A stretch of 64,000 nucleotides of DNA from assembly GCF_000731985.1 (NCBI RefSeq), contig NZ_JNCS01000007.1, positions 1 to 64,000 on the forward strand, given 5' to 3'. Position numbers and translations under genes: made by a program. Within the stretch, counting starts at the first letter, position 1. Each line of letters starts with the position of its first letter. The DNA is from Natrinema altunense. Its GTDB lineage: Archaea; Halobacteriota; Halobacteria; Halobacteriales; Natrialbaceae. The notes beneath the pieces were generated by a model. It ran no database searches. It was not told the origin of the DNA and saw only the letters and a program-made list of their open reading frames with translations. This document shows, piece after piece, positions 41,644-50,495 of this stretch.

Positions 41644-41802
41644 TCAGAGTTCGACCCGCTCGAGGCAGTCGGTCCCGCCACAGACCGGACACGACAGTTC
41701 CGAGACGTCGAAGTCGTCGGGGACGTCGTAGGTGTAGTGGTTCTCGAAGATATCGAGAAAACAGTCCGAGGCGGTACAGACGATCTCTTCCGTCGGAGGC
41801 AT
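41644..41802 (-). CDS. 52-aa zinc-knuckle protein (tentatively DUF7559)
   Basis: Found by direct reading of the minus strand: ATG 41802 to TGA 41644. The protein opens MPPTEEIVCTASDCFLDIFE, has an aromatic NHYTYDVPDD centre and ends SCPVCGGTDCLERVEL. Cysteines at 9, 14, 38, 41 and 46 form a zinc-binding set. I recall near-identical small proteins across haloarchaea. Role unknown; small zinc proteins of this size in haloarchaea often have regulatory effects. Confidence 0.8.
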   Translation of the reverse strand: MPPTEEIVCTASDCFLDIFENHYTYDVPDDFDVSELSCPVCGGTDCLERVEL

Positions 41803-41911
41803 ATCGGCCCTTGGCGGGCCGAACTAATCAACATTGGCTTCACCCCCGGTGGCTGCAGGCATCGCGTCCGTTTACGGAGGCTCGGGACCCGTCCACGGCT
41901 GTCGGCTGCGG

Positions 41912-43732
41912 TCACTCGGTCGGCAGTTCCACGTCCGACGCGAGCCGACTGATCACCGCCGGTCCCTCGCGCTCCCTGACGACGAGTCCCGCGTCCGCCA
42001 GCGTCGTGAGGTGGTGGGTTATCGTGCTCGGGTCCCGATCGAGTTCGTCCGCGAGCGTCGTCGTCTGTGCCGGCCCGCGCTCGGCCAGCACTTCGAGTAT
42101 CCGTCGGGTCGCCGGCTTCTCGAGCGCCGTCCGGAGCGCGATGTCGACTTCGTCGGTCGCGTCAGCCCGATAGTAACACCGCTTTCCCTGGATCTTCTCC
42201 GAATGAACCAGTGTCTCCTCCTCGAGAATGCGGAGGTGGTGTCGAACCGTCGACAGCGATACATCGGTCGCGGCCGCGAGTTCGGAGAGGGAGATCCCGG
42301 GATCGTCGCCGACCGCTCGATAGATCTCCGCCCGGGACTCGTGTGCGAGCGGATCGGAGTCGTCGAACCGGCTGTACCGGAACAGCGATCCGAGATACCG
42401 CCACCAGTCGTCGGCACTGGCCCGCTCGACGGTCATCGTTGCCAGTCGAACCGTCCCCCCGAGCGACGACTGTCCGACGACGAGCGACGTGCGTCCGACC
42501 GCCGAGGCGTTGACAGCGGTTGCCGCGAGTAGGGTCGCAAGCGCAGTCCCGGTCGCTTCGCCTCGACTCGGTGATGTCTCCGGCGGCGTCTCATCACCTT
42601 CGTCAGCGTTCGTCTCGTCGGCTGCGGTCGTCGTTACGCCGGGGTCACTCGTCTCGCCGACCGCAGCGTCGTTTTCGACGCCAGACGGGAGGTCGGTCGC
42701 GTTGCTCGAGTCGCCGGCATCGTCGGAGTCGTTCGAACCGTCTGAGGTATCGGAGGCGTCCGAGTCGCGGGGGCCGTCCGAGTTACTTGACTCGTCGGGG
42801 TTGTCGGAGGGACCAGGGGTGTCGGCAGTATCGGACTCACCAGCGGAACCGGAACCGTTGGCGGTATCAGACGGGTCGGAGTCGTCAGGGCTGTCTGAAG
42901 TGTCGGAGGAATCAGACGGGTCGAAGTCGTCGGGACTGTCTGAAGTGTCGGAGGAATCAGACGGGTCGGAGTCGTCAGGGCTGTCTGAAGTGTCTGAGGG
43001 GTCAGATGGATCGGAGTCGTCGGGACTGTCGGAAGTGTCGGAGGAATCAGACGGGTCGGAGTCGTCGGGACTGTCGGAAGTGTCGGAGGAATTAGATGGG
43101 TCAGAATCGTCGGGACTATCGGAAGTGTCTGAGGGGTCAGATGGATCGGAATCGTCGGGACTGTCTGAAGTGTCGGAGGAATTAGATGGGTCAGAATCGT
43201 CGGGACTATCGGAAGTGTCTGAGGGGTCAGATGGATCGGAATCGTCGGGACTGTCTGAAGTGTCGGAGGAATTAGATGGGTCAGAATCGTCGGGACTATC
43301 GGAAGTGTCTGAGGGGTCAGATGGGTCAGAATCGTCGGGACTATCGGAAGTGTCTGAGGGGTCAGATGGATCGGAATCGTCGGGACTATCGGAAGTGTCC
43401 GAGGGGTCAGATGGATCGGAATCGTCGGGACTGTCGGAAGTGTCCGAGGGGTCAGATGGATCGGAGTCGTCAGGGCTGTCTGAAGGGTCGGAGGTGTCAG
43501 ATGGGTCGGAATCGTCGGGACTGTCGGCGGAATCAGGAGCGTCGGGCTCGTCGGGTTCGTCTGAATCGTCTTGGATCGCAAGTGACGGATAGCTGTCGTC
43601 CGCACGGTCCGTGAGCGTTTGTCCGGTCTCGAGGCCGACGGTTGCCGTCGCTCCCGCAGTGAGCGTTGTCGCGACGAGTACCGCGACGATACTCGCACGG
43701 AGTATCGATCGAAGCGCTGTTCTCCTGGTCAT
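41912..43732 (-). CDS. Membrane-anchored double winged-helix regulator with Ser-Asp-Pro repeat ectodomain
   Basis: A 606-aa protein. Residues 10-33 are a signal peptide or anchor (ILRASIVAVLVATTLTAGA). Residues 80-289 are about 14 copies of a 15-residue SDTSDSPDDSDP-type repeat, extremely acidic. Residues 390-420 look like a second, weakly hydrophobic membrane segment. Residues 460-606 form two tandem winged helices (ISLSELAAATDVSLSTVRHH and TTLADELDRDPSTITHHLTT). Topology would put the repeats outside and the DNA-binding half inside. I start at ATG 43732 because the signal peptide begins there. It resembles no regulator I can name beyond its HTH domains. Confidence 0.75.
   Translation of the reverse strand: MTRRTALRSILRASIVAVLVATTLTAGATATVGLETGQTLTDRADDSYPSLAIQDDSDEPDEPDAPDSADSPDDSDPSDTSDPSDSPDDSDPSDPSDTSDSPDDSDPSDPSDTSDSPDDSDPSDPSDTSDSPDDSDPSDPSDTSDSPDDSDPSNSSDTSDSPDDSDPSDPSDTSDSPDDSDPSNSSDTSDSPDDSDPSDPSDTSDSPDDSDPSNSSDTSDSPDDSDPSDSSDTSDSPDDSDPSDPSDTSDSPDDSDPSDSSDTSDSPDDFDPSDSSDTSDSPDDSDPSDTANGSGSAGESDTADTPGPSDNPDESSNSDGPRDSDASDTSDGSNDSDDAGDSSNATDLPSGVENDAAVGETSDPGVTTTAADETNADEGDETPPETSPSRGEATGTALATLLAATAVNASAVGRTSLVVGQSSLGGTVRLATMTVERASADDWWRYLGSLFRYSRFDDSDPLAHESRAEIYRAVGDDPGISLSELAAATDVSLSTVRHHLRILEEETLVHSEKIQGKRCYYRADATDEVDIALRTALEKPATRRILEVLAERGPAQTTTLADELDRDPSTITHHLTTLADAGLVVREREGPAVISRLASDVELPTE
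42866..43495 (-). repeat. In-frame 45-bp tandem repeats (about 14 units)
   Basis: Coding minisatellite inside the membrane-anchored regulator. Each 45-bp unit encodes 15 residues of Ser, Asp, Pro and Thr; variants alternate PSD/SSD at the unit start and PSD/PSN at its end. Several adjacent unit pairs are identical at DNA level (for example 43100-43200 against 43190-43290), showing recent expansion. Confidence 0.9.
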
Positions 43733-44173
43733 TATACTCGAGGGTCCGTCCGGGGTTCGTGAGCGTGGCGTCTGAACGTCGGGTCTCCGGTCGTGAGCCG
43801 AACCGGTGATCTGGCGGCACGGCTCACAGTGCACGGGGACGGATCGGCGGGCGGTACCACCGGGGGAGCGGAAACGGATGGAGACGGGCGGACGCACTGC
43901 TCGCCTGTTCGTGGACTCCTGTTCCGTCCGTTTCGCCCGCTTCGGTTGTTGGATACAATTCCTTCTCGCCGTATTAAACTAATGCAACCGGGCGATGTCG
44001 GTCGGTGACGGTCGTGCCGCGCCGGCCCCGTGACTCGCGTCTCGCCGCGTGGGCAGTGTCACGAACTCACGACCGCGCCGCGCCTGACGCGATCGACGGC
44101 CGCCGATCGACCGCTCGAGGCGGACCGGCGGCGTGTAGTCACCGTTTTATCACTCGAGGCGCTATCGGGAGCC
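43733..44173. other. Divergent promoter region, no gene
   Basis: Between the anchored regulator (minus) and the radical SAM gene (plus). A TATTAAAC segment near 43972 and GTTTTATC near 44144, about 27 nt before the ATG at 44174, look like TATA elements; the second would give a leaderless transcript. No other structure was seen. Confidence 0.45.
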
Positions 44174-45901
44174 ATGACTGACCCCGAGACGCTGTCGGTG
44201 ACGATCGTCGACGGCTACGTCGACGAGCCCGCACACTTCGGGGTGCCGCCGTACATCTCGACGTACCCCCGGTACGCGGCCGGCGCGCTCGTCGATGCGG
44301 GCGTTCCGCGCGATCAGATCACGTACCACACGATCGACAGGCTTCGCGAACAGCCCGACTATTGGCGGGATGTCGACGAGGCCGATCTCATGATCTACCT
44401 GGGCGGGATGACCGTCCCCGGCAAGTACGTCGGCGGCACGCCGGCCGAGCCAGACGAGGTTCGCAAACTGGCCTGGACCGCCAACGGGACGAGTTTGATG
44501 GGGGGGCCGGTCAAGTTCGGCGTCGGCGAGGAAAACGCCGGCGCGACCGAGACCGAACGCCAGGACTTAGACTTCGACTTCGTCGCCAAAGGTGACGTCG
44601 AGGCCGCCGTCCACGACCTCGTCGACAGCGGTCTCGAGGGGTTCAACAATCGAATGCGGGATCTCGACGAAGTGTCGCGGTGGGCCCAGGAGGGTGCGTT
44701 CATCGTCGAGCAGCATCCGAATCATCCGGCGCATCTCATCTGCGAACTCGAGACCTCGCGGGGCTGTGCGTATCGCTGTTCGTTCTGTACGGAGCCGCTG
44801 TACGGCAACCCCGAGTTCCGGCCGCCGCCGACGGTCGTCGGCGAGGTCGACGCCCTCTCGGACTACGGCGTCAAACACTTCCGGATCGGTCGACAGGCCG
44901 ACATTCTCGCCTACGGTGGCGACGGCGAGGCCCCCAACCCCGACGCCTTGCGCCAACTCTATAGCGGCATCCGCGAGGTCGCGCCCGATCTCGAGACGCT
45001 CCACCTGGACAATATGAACCCCATCACGATCGTGAACTGGCCCGAGCGGAGCCGGGAGGGGATTCGGATCATCGCCGAGCACAATACGCCCGGCGACACG
45101 GCCGCGTTCGGCCTCGAGTCGGCCGATCCCGTCGTCCAGGAGGAGAACAACCTGAACGTCACCGCCGAGGAGTGTTTCGAGGCGGTCAGGATCGTCAACG
45201 AAGCGGCCGGGTGGCGGCCCGGCGAGGATCCCGCAGACGCGCCCACCTTCGGCGACGGCGCGCCGCGCCGACTCCCCAAGCTCCTCCCCGGGATCAACCT
45301 CCTGCACGGGCTCAAGGGCGAGCGCGAGGAGACCTACGAACGAAACCGTGCGTTCCTCCAGCGGGTGTACGACGAGGGCTACATGCTCCGCCGGATCAAC
45401 ATCCGGCAGGTGATGGCCTTCGACGGGACCGACATGAGCGATACGGGAGCCAAGATCGCAAACGACCACAAACAGCTGTTCAAACGCTACAAAAAGCGGG
45501 TCCGCGAGGAGATCGATAACCCGATGCTCGAACGGGTCGCGCCGCCGGGAACCGTCCTCCCGGACGTCCACCTCGAATACCACCAGGACGGCACGACCTT
45601 CGGCCGCCAGCTCGGGACCTACCCGCTGCTCGTCGGGGTGCCGGGCGAACGCGAACTGGGCCGGACGATCGATGTCGCGGTCGTCGATCACGGCTACCGT
45701 TCGGTAACCGGCGTCCCCTATCCGCTCGATCTCAACGCGGCCTCGATGAACGAACTCACCGCCATCCCCGGCATCGGCGACAGCACCGCCGGCGACATCG
45801 TCGTCAACCGTCCCTACGACTCGATCGCCGACGCCGACCTCGGGACGGCGTTCGATCTCTCCCAGTTCGTCACGACCCGATCGCTCGAGTCCGCGGACTG
45901 A
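44174..45901 (+). CDS. Radical SAM protein with C-terminal helix-hairpin-helix
   Basis: A 575-aa radical SAM enzyme. N-terminal residues 1-170 resemble a B12-binding-like Rossmann domain (VTIVDGYVDEPAHFGVPPYI, DLMIYLGGMT). The Fe-S motif C-x3-C-x2-C is at C198, C202 and C205 in RGCAYRCSFCTEP, followed by FRIGRQADILAYGG and GLESADP. The C-terminus has NAASMNELTAIPGIGDSTAG near residue 520, a ComEA-like helix-hairpin-helix that normally contacts nucleic acid. That fusion suggests a nucleic-acid substrate such as tRNA. Start is ATG 44174, leaderless by its TATA spacing. Confidence 0.85.
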   Translation: MTDPETLSVTIVDGYVDEPAHFGVPPYISTYPRYAAGALVDAGVPRDQITYHTIDRLREQPDYWRDVDEADLMIYLGGMTVPGKYVGGTPAEPDEVRKLAWTANGTSLMGGPVKFGVGEENAGATETERQDLDFDFVAKGDVEAAVHDLVDSGLEGFNNRMRDLDEVSRWAQEGAFIVEQHPNHPAHLICELETSRGCAYRCSFCTEPLYGNPEFRPPPTVVGEVDALSDYGVKHFRIGRQADILAYGGDGEAPNPDALRQLYSGIREVAPDLETLHLDNMNPITIVNWPERSREGIRIIAEHNTPGDTAAFGLESADPVVQEENNLNVTAEECFEAVRIVNEAAGWRPGEDPADAPTFGDGAPRRLPKLLPGINLLHGLKGEREETYERNRAFLQRVYDEGYMLRRINIRQVMAFDGTDMSDTGAKIANDHKQLFKRYKKRVREEIDNPMLERVAPPGTVLPDVHLEYHQDGTTFGRQLGTYPLLVGVPGERELGRTIDVAVVDHGYRSVTGVPYPLDLNAASMNELTAIPGIGDSTAGDIVVNRPYDSIADADLGTAFDLSQFVTTRSLESAD

Positions 45902-46001
45902 GCTTTGTAGTCCCGTCGAACCACGTCGCCTGCCAACTGACGGCACGGTGTCGGTAGTTCTATTATGGAGGCGGATCTGAGGTGAAATCGAGGGTCTGCC
46001 T

Positions 46002-46415
46002 GTGGAAATATCTGAAAAGCTGCTGTGTCTGTTCAGTACGGACGTTTCGGAAGAGGAGGATCGTTACGTCATCGAGGTACCACGTCAGGAGGTCGAGACC
46101 GGCGATATCGACCCGGGCGAGGTCTACCGCGTCGCGCTCATCTCGCGCGAAGACGAAGAGACCGGCGACGACGACGGCTCGGCGGCTACCGCGCCACAGA
46201 GTGCACCGTCCGAGCCACAGCCGCCGGTCGACTCCGGCGAAACGCGCTACGTCGAGATCGAAGACATCGGCAAGCAGGGCGACGGGATCGCCCGCGTCGA
46301 GCGCGGCTACGTCATCATCGTTCCCGGGGCCGACGTCGGCGAGCGCGTCAAGATCGAGGTCACCGAGGTCAAGTCGAACTTCGCTGTCGGCGATATCATC
46401 GAAGACACGTTCTAA
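46002..46415 (+). CDS. TRAM-domain RNA-binding protein
   Basis: A 137-aa protein whose residues 78-137 are a TRAM domain (RYVEIEDIGKQGDGIARVER, GYVIIVPGADVGERVKIEVT). The N-terminal half (EISEKLLCLFSTDVSEEEDR, then IEVPRQEV) precedes an acidic/proline linker. Stand-alone TRAM proteins in haloarchaea and methanogens bind RNA, perhaps as cold-shock-like chaperones. Start is GTG 46002, which matches the usual N-terminus of this family. Confidence 0.85.
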   Translation: MEISEKLLCLFSTDVSEEEDRYVIEVPRQEVETGDIDPGEVYRVALISREDEETGDDDGSAATAPQSAPSEPQPPVDSGETRYVEIEDIGKQGDGIARVERGYVIIVPGADVGERVKIEVTEVKSNFAVGDIIEDTF

Positions 46416-46595
46416 CGCGGCCTTTTTGCGTCCGGGTCGGCGACGCCGACCTCGCGCAAAACCTCGACGAGAAGGGGCGGGTACGAGCACCGTCCACGCT
46501 CGGCGATATGGGTTGCTCCTGACCTTCCGAGCAGTAGATTCCGAACTGCTAATCCGACAGCGTGGCCGATGTCGTCAGTTGCACAACTCACTCAC

Positions 46596-47306
46596 TCACT
46601 CACTTTCCTCGAGCGGCGTCCCGTCGACTCGCTTTGCCCCCTCGGAATCGTGGACGACGATCTCGCCGGGATCGGGATCGGCGGGCGCGTACTCGTCTCT
46701 GACGGCGATGGCCTCCTCGAGTTCCCGCACGGCTCGTTCCTTCAGCGCTCGAGCCAGTGTCTCGGCGTCCTCTCGAGAGATATCGCGGCCGAGTCCGTCA
46801 CACTCGTGGGCGCGGACGACGCCGCCCTCGTCGCCGGCGTCGTGTTCCGCGTCCAGCGCAACGCTGTCGACGGCTTCGCCCATCGGCTGGCTGGTTCCCG
46901 CGAGCGCGATACTGAACGGGTAGGTCCGACAGATCAACGGGCGGTCGTCGTGAGCGGTACAGGCCCCCGTTCCCGACTCGTCTTCCTCGTAGAAGGTACA
47001 GTCGCCACAGCCGTCGGTCTGCAGCGCCCACTCGAAGGTCTCGCCCTCGAGTCCGTCGTCACCCGTCGAGAGCCCGTATGGCATGGGCCGAGCGACATCA
47101 CGCCAGTCGTAGTCGGCGTCCCTGTCGCTTTCCTCGAGCGTGCGCACTTCGTCAGGAAAGACGGTCGCCGTGTGATCGTCCTCGGCGTCGGCCTTGCAGC
47201 AGGCTCCACAGCGAGTACACTCGAAGCCGATCGATTCGATCGCGTCCGCGAGGTCGGCAACGGACAGTTGGCGGGCGTCTTCGAGTTCGGCGTCGAGCGA
47301 TTGCAC
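46596..47306 (-). CDS. YkgJ-family cysteine cluster protein
   Basis: A 236-aa protein with the putative zinc/Fe-S cluster pattern of the YkgJ family: FECTRCGACCKAD at about residue 28, CGDCTFYEEDESGTGACTAH near 100, and RPLICRTYPFSIAL near 122. The C-terminal third is helical and acidic. Function unknown. It ends the stretch of minus-strand genes; the MBL hydrolase stop lies 30 bp before its start, so the two are probably co-transcribed. Confidence 0.85.
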   Translation of the reverse strand: MQSLDAELEDARQLSVADLADAIESIGFECTRCGACCKADAEDDHTATVFPDEVRTLEESDRDADYDWRDVARPMPYGLSTGDDGLEGETFEWALQTDGCGDCTFYEEDESGTGACTAHDDRPLICRTYPFSIALAGTSQPMGEAVDSVALDAEHDAGDEGGVVRAHECDGLGRDISREDAETLARALKERAVRELEEAIAVRDEYAPADPDPGEIVVHDSEGAKRVDGTPLEESE

Positions 47307-47336
47307 GCTCGAGGGGAGGGAGTCGACGCGGAAAAG

Positions 47337-48179
47337 TCAGTCGCCCTCGGGTGGGGTTGCCCGCTCGCCGTCCCACGCGACACGGCCTTCGACGGCGAGT
47401 TTCCCGAGGTGGGCGCGGACCGTCGCCCGCGCGAGGTCGCGCACGCCGGCGAGATCCTTCTCGTACGCTTCGTCGAGGAGTTCGCCGATCGTCTCGGCAC
47501 CGTCGATGACGGCCTCGAGCACCCGTCGTTCGCGGTCGGCCCGGTGGGAGAGCAGTCGTTCGAGGGTCGCTCGCGGGGCGTCGATTTCGGGGCCGTGGCC
47601 CGGATATAGTGCGGGCGGGTCCATCGCCCAGAGTCGACGCAGCGTCGTCACGTACGCGCGCATGTCGCCCTCGGGTGCGCCGACGACGACGCTCCCCTCG
47701 CGGACGGCACAGTCGCCACACAGGATCGGGCCGGTGTTGCCGGCCGCGATCGCGACGTGATCCGGCGCGTGGCCCGGGGCGTCGAGGAGTCGAACGCGCT
47801 CGTCGCCGAGCGGGATCGTCGTCCCCGGCGCGAACGTCCGATCGGGGTCCCGACCCGTCGCATCTCGAAACCGATCGACGCGTCCGTCACGCGCCCAGAC
47901 GGTCGCGCCGGTCTCGGCCGCGTAGGCGTCGACGGCACCGACGTGATCGGGATGGGTGTGGGTGACGAGGACGTGGTCGACGGAGCGCTCCCGGACCGCG
48001 CGGTCGAGGGCATCGGTTCTGGCTGCCGGGTCGACGAGGATGGCCGATTCGGGGCCGGATTCGCGACGGTCCCGGTCGTCGTTCGGCGACGAGCCAGTCG
48101 TCCCCCGAATCAGGTAGGCGTTGGTCTCGCCGGTCGGCGCACGCGTCGCAACCGGGACGGACCACCGAGTGACATCCAT
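47337..48179 (-). CDS. MBL-fold hydrolase (LACTB2/glyoxalase II-like)
   Basis: A 280-aa metallo-beta-lactamase-fold enzyme with THTHPDHVGAVDAY near residue 73, APGHAPDHVAI near 133, GDCAV near 156 and YPGHGPEI near 191: the complete two-metal site. The last 75 residues form a helical winged extension (VLEAVIDGAETIGELLDEAY), as in LACTB2-type proteins that act on RNA or thioesters. Start is ATG 48179, in preference to upstream frames running into the HTH gene. Confidence 0.87.
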   Translation of the reverse strand: MDVTRWSVPVATRAPTGETNAYLIRGTTGSSPNDDRDRRESGPESAILVDPAARTDALDRAVRERSVDHVLVTHTHPDHVGAVDAYAAETGATVWARDGRVDRFRDATGRDPDRTFAPGTTIPLGDERVRLLDAPGHAPDHVAIAAGNTGPILCGDCAVREGSVVVGAPEGDMRAYVTTLRRLWAMDPPALYPGHGPEIDAPRATLERLLSHRADRERRVLEAVIDGAETIGELLDEAYEKDLAGVRDLARATVRAHLGKLAVEGRVAWDGERATPPEGD

Positions 48180-48273
48180 GTCCGGACCGTGCGACCGAGC
48201 GGAAAAAGGCGTATCGACGGACGGCCGGTGTGCGGTTCCACCCCCCTCGTAGTAGCCACCCGCACCGAGCGGA

Positions 48274-48555
48274 TCAGTGGTTGAGGAAGTAGACCTGTTT
48301 GCGGGCGTCTCGGAAACTGTACCTCGAGCCGACGAGCCCGACGTCCTCGAGTCGATTGAGCGCGTAGCGAACGGTGCGGTCCGGAAGCAGCGATTCCTCG
48401 GCGAGTTGGCCCTGCGAGAGCGGCGACTCGGTCTCGAGGACTTTCGCGACGAGTTTGGCACTCGGTGGGAGATCACGGAGGCGGTCGCGGTACTCGTCCT
48501 CGGAAAGGGTTTCCTCGGCGGCAGCGCCACGGTTCTCGGCTGTACTCGTGCTCAT
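48274..48555 (-). CDS. Winged-helix (MarR/TrmB-like) regulator
   Basis: A 93-aa protein: an acidic N-terminus then a winged helix (LPPSAKLVAKVLETESPLSQ, then GQLAEESLLPDRTVRYALNR, LEDVGLVGSRYSF). This single-domain form is abundant in haloarchaea. It probably regulates itself or a neighbour; the divergent promoter region (48556-48778) holds an ATATCG-ATA-CGATAT inverted repeat at 48629-48643. Confidence 0.85.
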   Translation of the reverse strand: MSTSTAENRGAAAEETLSEDEYRDRLRDLPPSAKLVAKVLETESPLSQGQLAEESLLPDRTVRYALNRLEDVGLVGSRYSFRDARKQVYFLNH

Positions 48556-48628
48556 ACCTACGTCAGCGGAATCGTCAGTGGTAAAGCTTCCCTATATGTG
48601 GATACGAACAATGCAGTTTGTATAAGGC

Positions 48629-48643
48629 ATATCGATACGATAT
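48629..48643. promoter_or_regulatory. Short inverted repeat in the HTH/methyltransferase promoter region
   Basis: ATATCG-ATA-CGATAT is a perfect 6-3-6 inverted repeat in an AT-rich stretch, 74 nt upstream of the HTH start and 136 nt upstream of the divergent methyltransferase. It is a possible operator. Confidence 0.3.
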
Positions 48644-48778
48644 TAACACACTAATATTCCGGTGCGTTTCCGGTGTCGATCGGTTCGTGACCGCGGCGAC
48701 GGCGGGCGACGAATCGGCCGACCTCGTCGGCGGACTCCAGTATCGTTTTATCCCATCGCAACAGTAGATTCGCCCAGT

Positions 48779-49486
48779 GTGAAAGGACAGGAGTGGTACC
48801 AAGCCGACGACATCGCCGAGGAATACGACGACAAGCGGTTCTCCCAGGGTGGCCAACTGATCGACCGCCGGGAGAAGGAGGCCGTCCTCGAGGCCATCAT
48901 GCCGGTCGAGGACCGGAAGGTCCTCGAAATCGCCTGTGGTACCGGGCGATTTACCGTCATGCTGGCCCATCAGGGGGCCGACGTCGTCGGACTCGATATC
49001 TCGGCAGCGATGTTACAGCAGGGACGCCGGAAGGCCAAAAACGCCGACCTCGCGGGGACGCTCGAGTTCCTCCGCGGTGACGCCGGGCGGCTGCCGTTTC
49101 CGGACGATCACTTCGATACCGTGGTCGCGATGCGGTTCTTCCATCTCGCGGACGACCCGAAGGCGTTCTTGGAGGAAATGCGGCGGGTCTCCCGCGATCA
49201 GATCGTCTTCGATACGTTCAATCGGTTTTCGACGCGCAGTGTCTACAACTGGGCGCTCCCGATGGGGTCGCGGCTCTACTCGACGAGCGAGGTCGCGGTC
49301 CTCCTCGCGAAGACCGATCTCACCCTCGTCGACGTCGAGGACGACTTCCTCCTGCCGTACGGCCTGTACCGGTCGATCCCCAACGGCCTCGCATCGCCGC
49401 TTCGCGCACTCGACAAGGCGGTCGGCGAACTCCCGATTACTGACCACTTCGCGTCGGTGTCGTACTGGAACGCGCGCGTTCGCTGA
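48779..49486 (+). CDS. Class I SAM-dependent methyltransferase
   Basis: A 235-aa methyltransferase with motif I VLEIACGTGRFTVMLA near residue 48, GLDIS acidic motif II, and GDAGRLPFPDDHFDTVVAMRF as motifs III/IV. The substrate is unknown. The C-terminal region (LPYGLYRSIPNGLASPLRAL) is shared with membrane-lipid or sugar-modifying types, and a glycosyltransferase follows 53 bp later. Start is GTG 48779, about 27 nt after CGTTTTAT, consistent with a leaderless transcript. Confidence 0.85.
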   Translation: MKGQEWYQADDIAEEYDDKRFSQGGQLIDRREKEAVLEAIMPVEDRKVLEIACGTGRFTVMLAHQGADVVGLDISAAMLQQGRRKAKNADLAGTLEFLRGDAGRLPFPDDHFDTVVAMRFFHLADDPKAFLEEMRRVSRDQIVFDTFNRFSTRSVYNWALPMGSRLYSTSEVAVLLAKTDLTLVDVEDDFLLPYGLYRSIPNGLASPLRALDKAVGELPITDHFASVSYWNARVR

Positions 49487-49539
49487 TCGAAGCGAGTGAA
49501 ATCCCATCTATTTACTATCAGGGGCTCCTATCGGACGGT

Positions 49540-50439
49540 ATGGAGCTCTCGGTAGTCGTCTCGACGCTCAACGACCGGGAGCGATTGCTGTCGTGTCTCG
49601 ACGCCCTCGCGGCGCGGACGCCGTCGTCGACGGAGATCATCGTCGTCAACGGGCCCTCCTCGGACGGGACGACCGGCGTCGTCCGAGAGCGCGACGACGT
49701 CGACGTCCTGGTCGAAATCTCCGAACGGAACCCCGGCGTCTCCCGCAACGCCGGCTTCGAACTCGCGACGGGGGACGTCGTCGCCTTCCTCGACGGCGAG
49801 TACGCCGTCGACCACAGCTGGTATTCCGCCATCGACGAGTCGCTGGCCGACGAAACGGCCGTCGTCACCGGCCCCGTCACCGGCGGTCCCGTCGGGACCG
49901 ATCTGCAATCACCGCGGCGGGTCGCGGGGCAGCCGGTCACCCTCTTTCACGGTAACAACGTCGCGTTCGAGCGCTCCGTTCTCGAGTCCTTGGACGGGTT
50001 CGACGAGTATCTCGAGGACGGGAGCGAGCGGGATTGCGCCCACCGCGTGGCCGGCCTCGGCCACGACGTATCGTGGTCGGCGACGATGGCCGTCCGGTGT
50101 GAGATCGGGACGGACGGCGGCCGGGCCGACCCCGACTGGGGGGCGACCTACCGGTCGCTGTCCTACCGGCTCGCGAAGAATTACGGGCCGCGACCGACCG
50201 TCCTCGCTCGAGCCGTCGGAAGCGCACTGTACGACGGCGGCAGCGGCGTTCGTCGGCTGCTCTCCGGCGAGGCCACGCCGACGGGTTGGATCTCGGACGG
50301 CACTGACGTCGTGACGAACATCACGCGCGGACTCTGGGATGGCGTTCGCGCCCGGTATACCGATCGCTCGAGCCGGCGCAACCCGAACGGACTCTCGAAG
50401 CGCCACGACCGAGCGGTCCGGGTCTACGACCGGCGCTGA
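49540..50439 (+). CDS. Family 2 glycosyltransferase
   Basis: A 299-aa GT-A fold glycosyltransferase without membrane helices. LSVVVSTLNDRERLLSCLDA at the N-terminus, IIVVNGPSSDGTTGVV, GVSRNAGFELATGDVVAFLD (with a DGEYAVD in place of a classic DXD), and the acceptor-side EDGSERDCAHRVAGLGHDV support GT2. It would transfer a sugar from a nucleotide or lipid donor. It is likely co-transcribed with the methyltransferase upstream. Confidence 0.88.
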   Translation: MELSVVVSTLNDRERLLSCLDALAARTPSSTEIIVVNGPSSDGTTGVVRERDDVDVLVEISERNPGVSRNAGFELATGDVVAFLDGEYAVDHSWYSAIDESLADETAVVTGPVTGGPVGTDLQSPRRVAGQPVTLFHGNNVAFERSVLESLDGFDEYLEDGSERDCAHRVAGLGHDVSWSATMAVRCEIGTDGGRADPDWGATYRSLSYRLAKNYGPRPTVLARAVGSALYDGGSGVRRLLSGEATPTGWISDGTDVVTNITRGLWDGVRARYTDRSSRRNPNGLSKRHDRAVRVYDRR

Positions 50440-50495
50440 TCCCCTGGGTTCGATTTCGGAGCCCGGACCGGCCGCGTCGCTCGACGTTTCCCCTC

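Noticed and set aside
42866..43495. Regular repeats that could suggest a CRISPR array
   Set aside because: Units are contiguous 45-bp coding repeats with no unique spacers, in frame within a single protein gene.
42489..43592. 367-codon plus-strand frame of Ser/Glu/Gly repeats
   Set aside because: It is the reverse reading of the SDP repeat. The minus strand has the signal peptide and HTH domains, so it is the real one.
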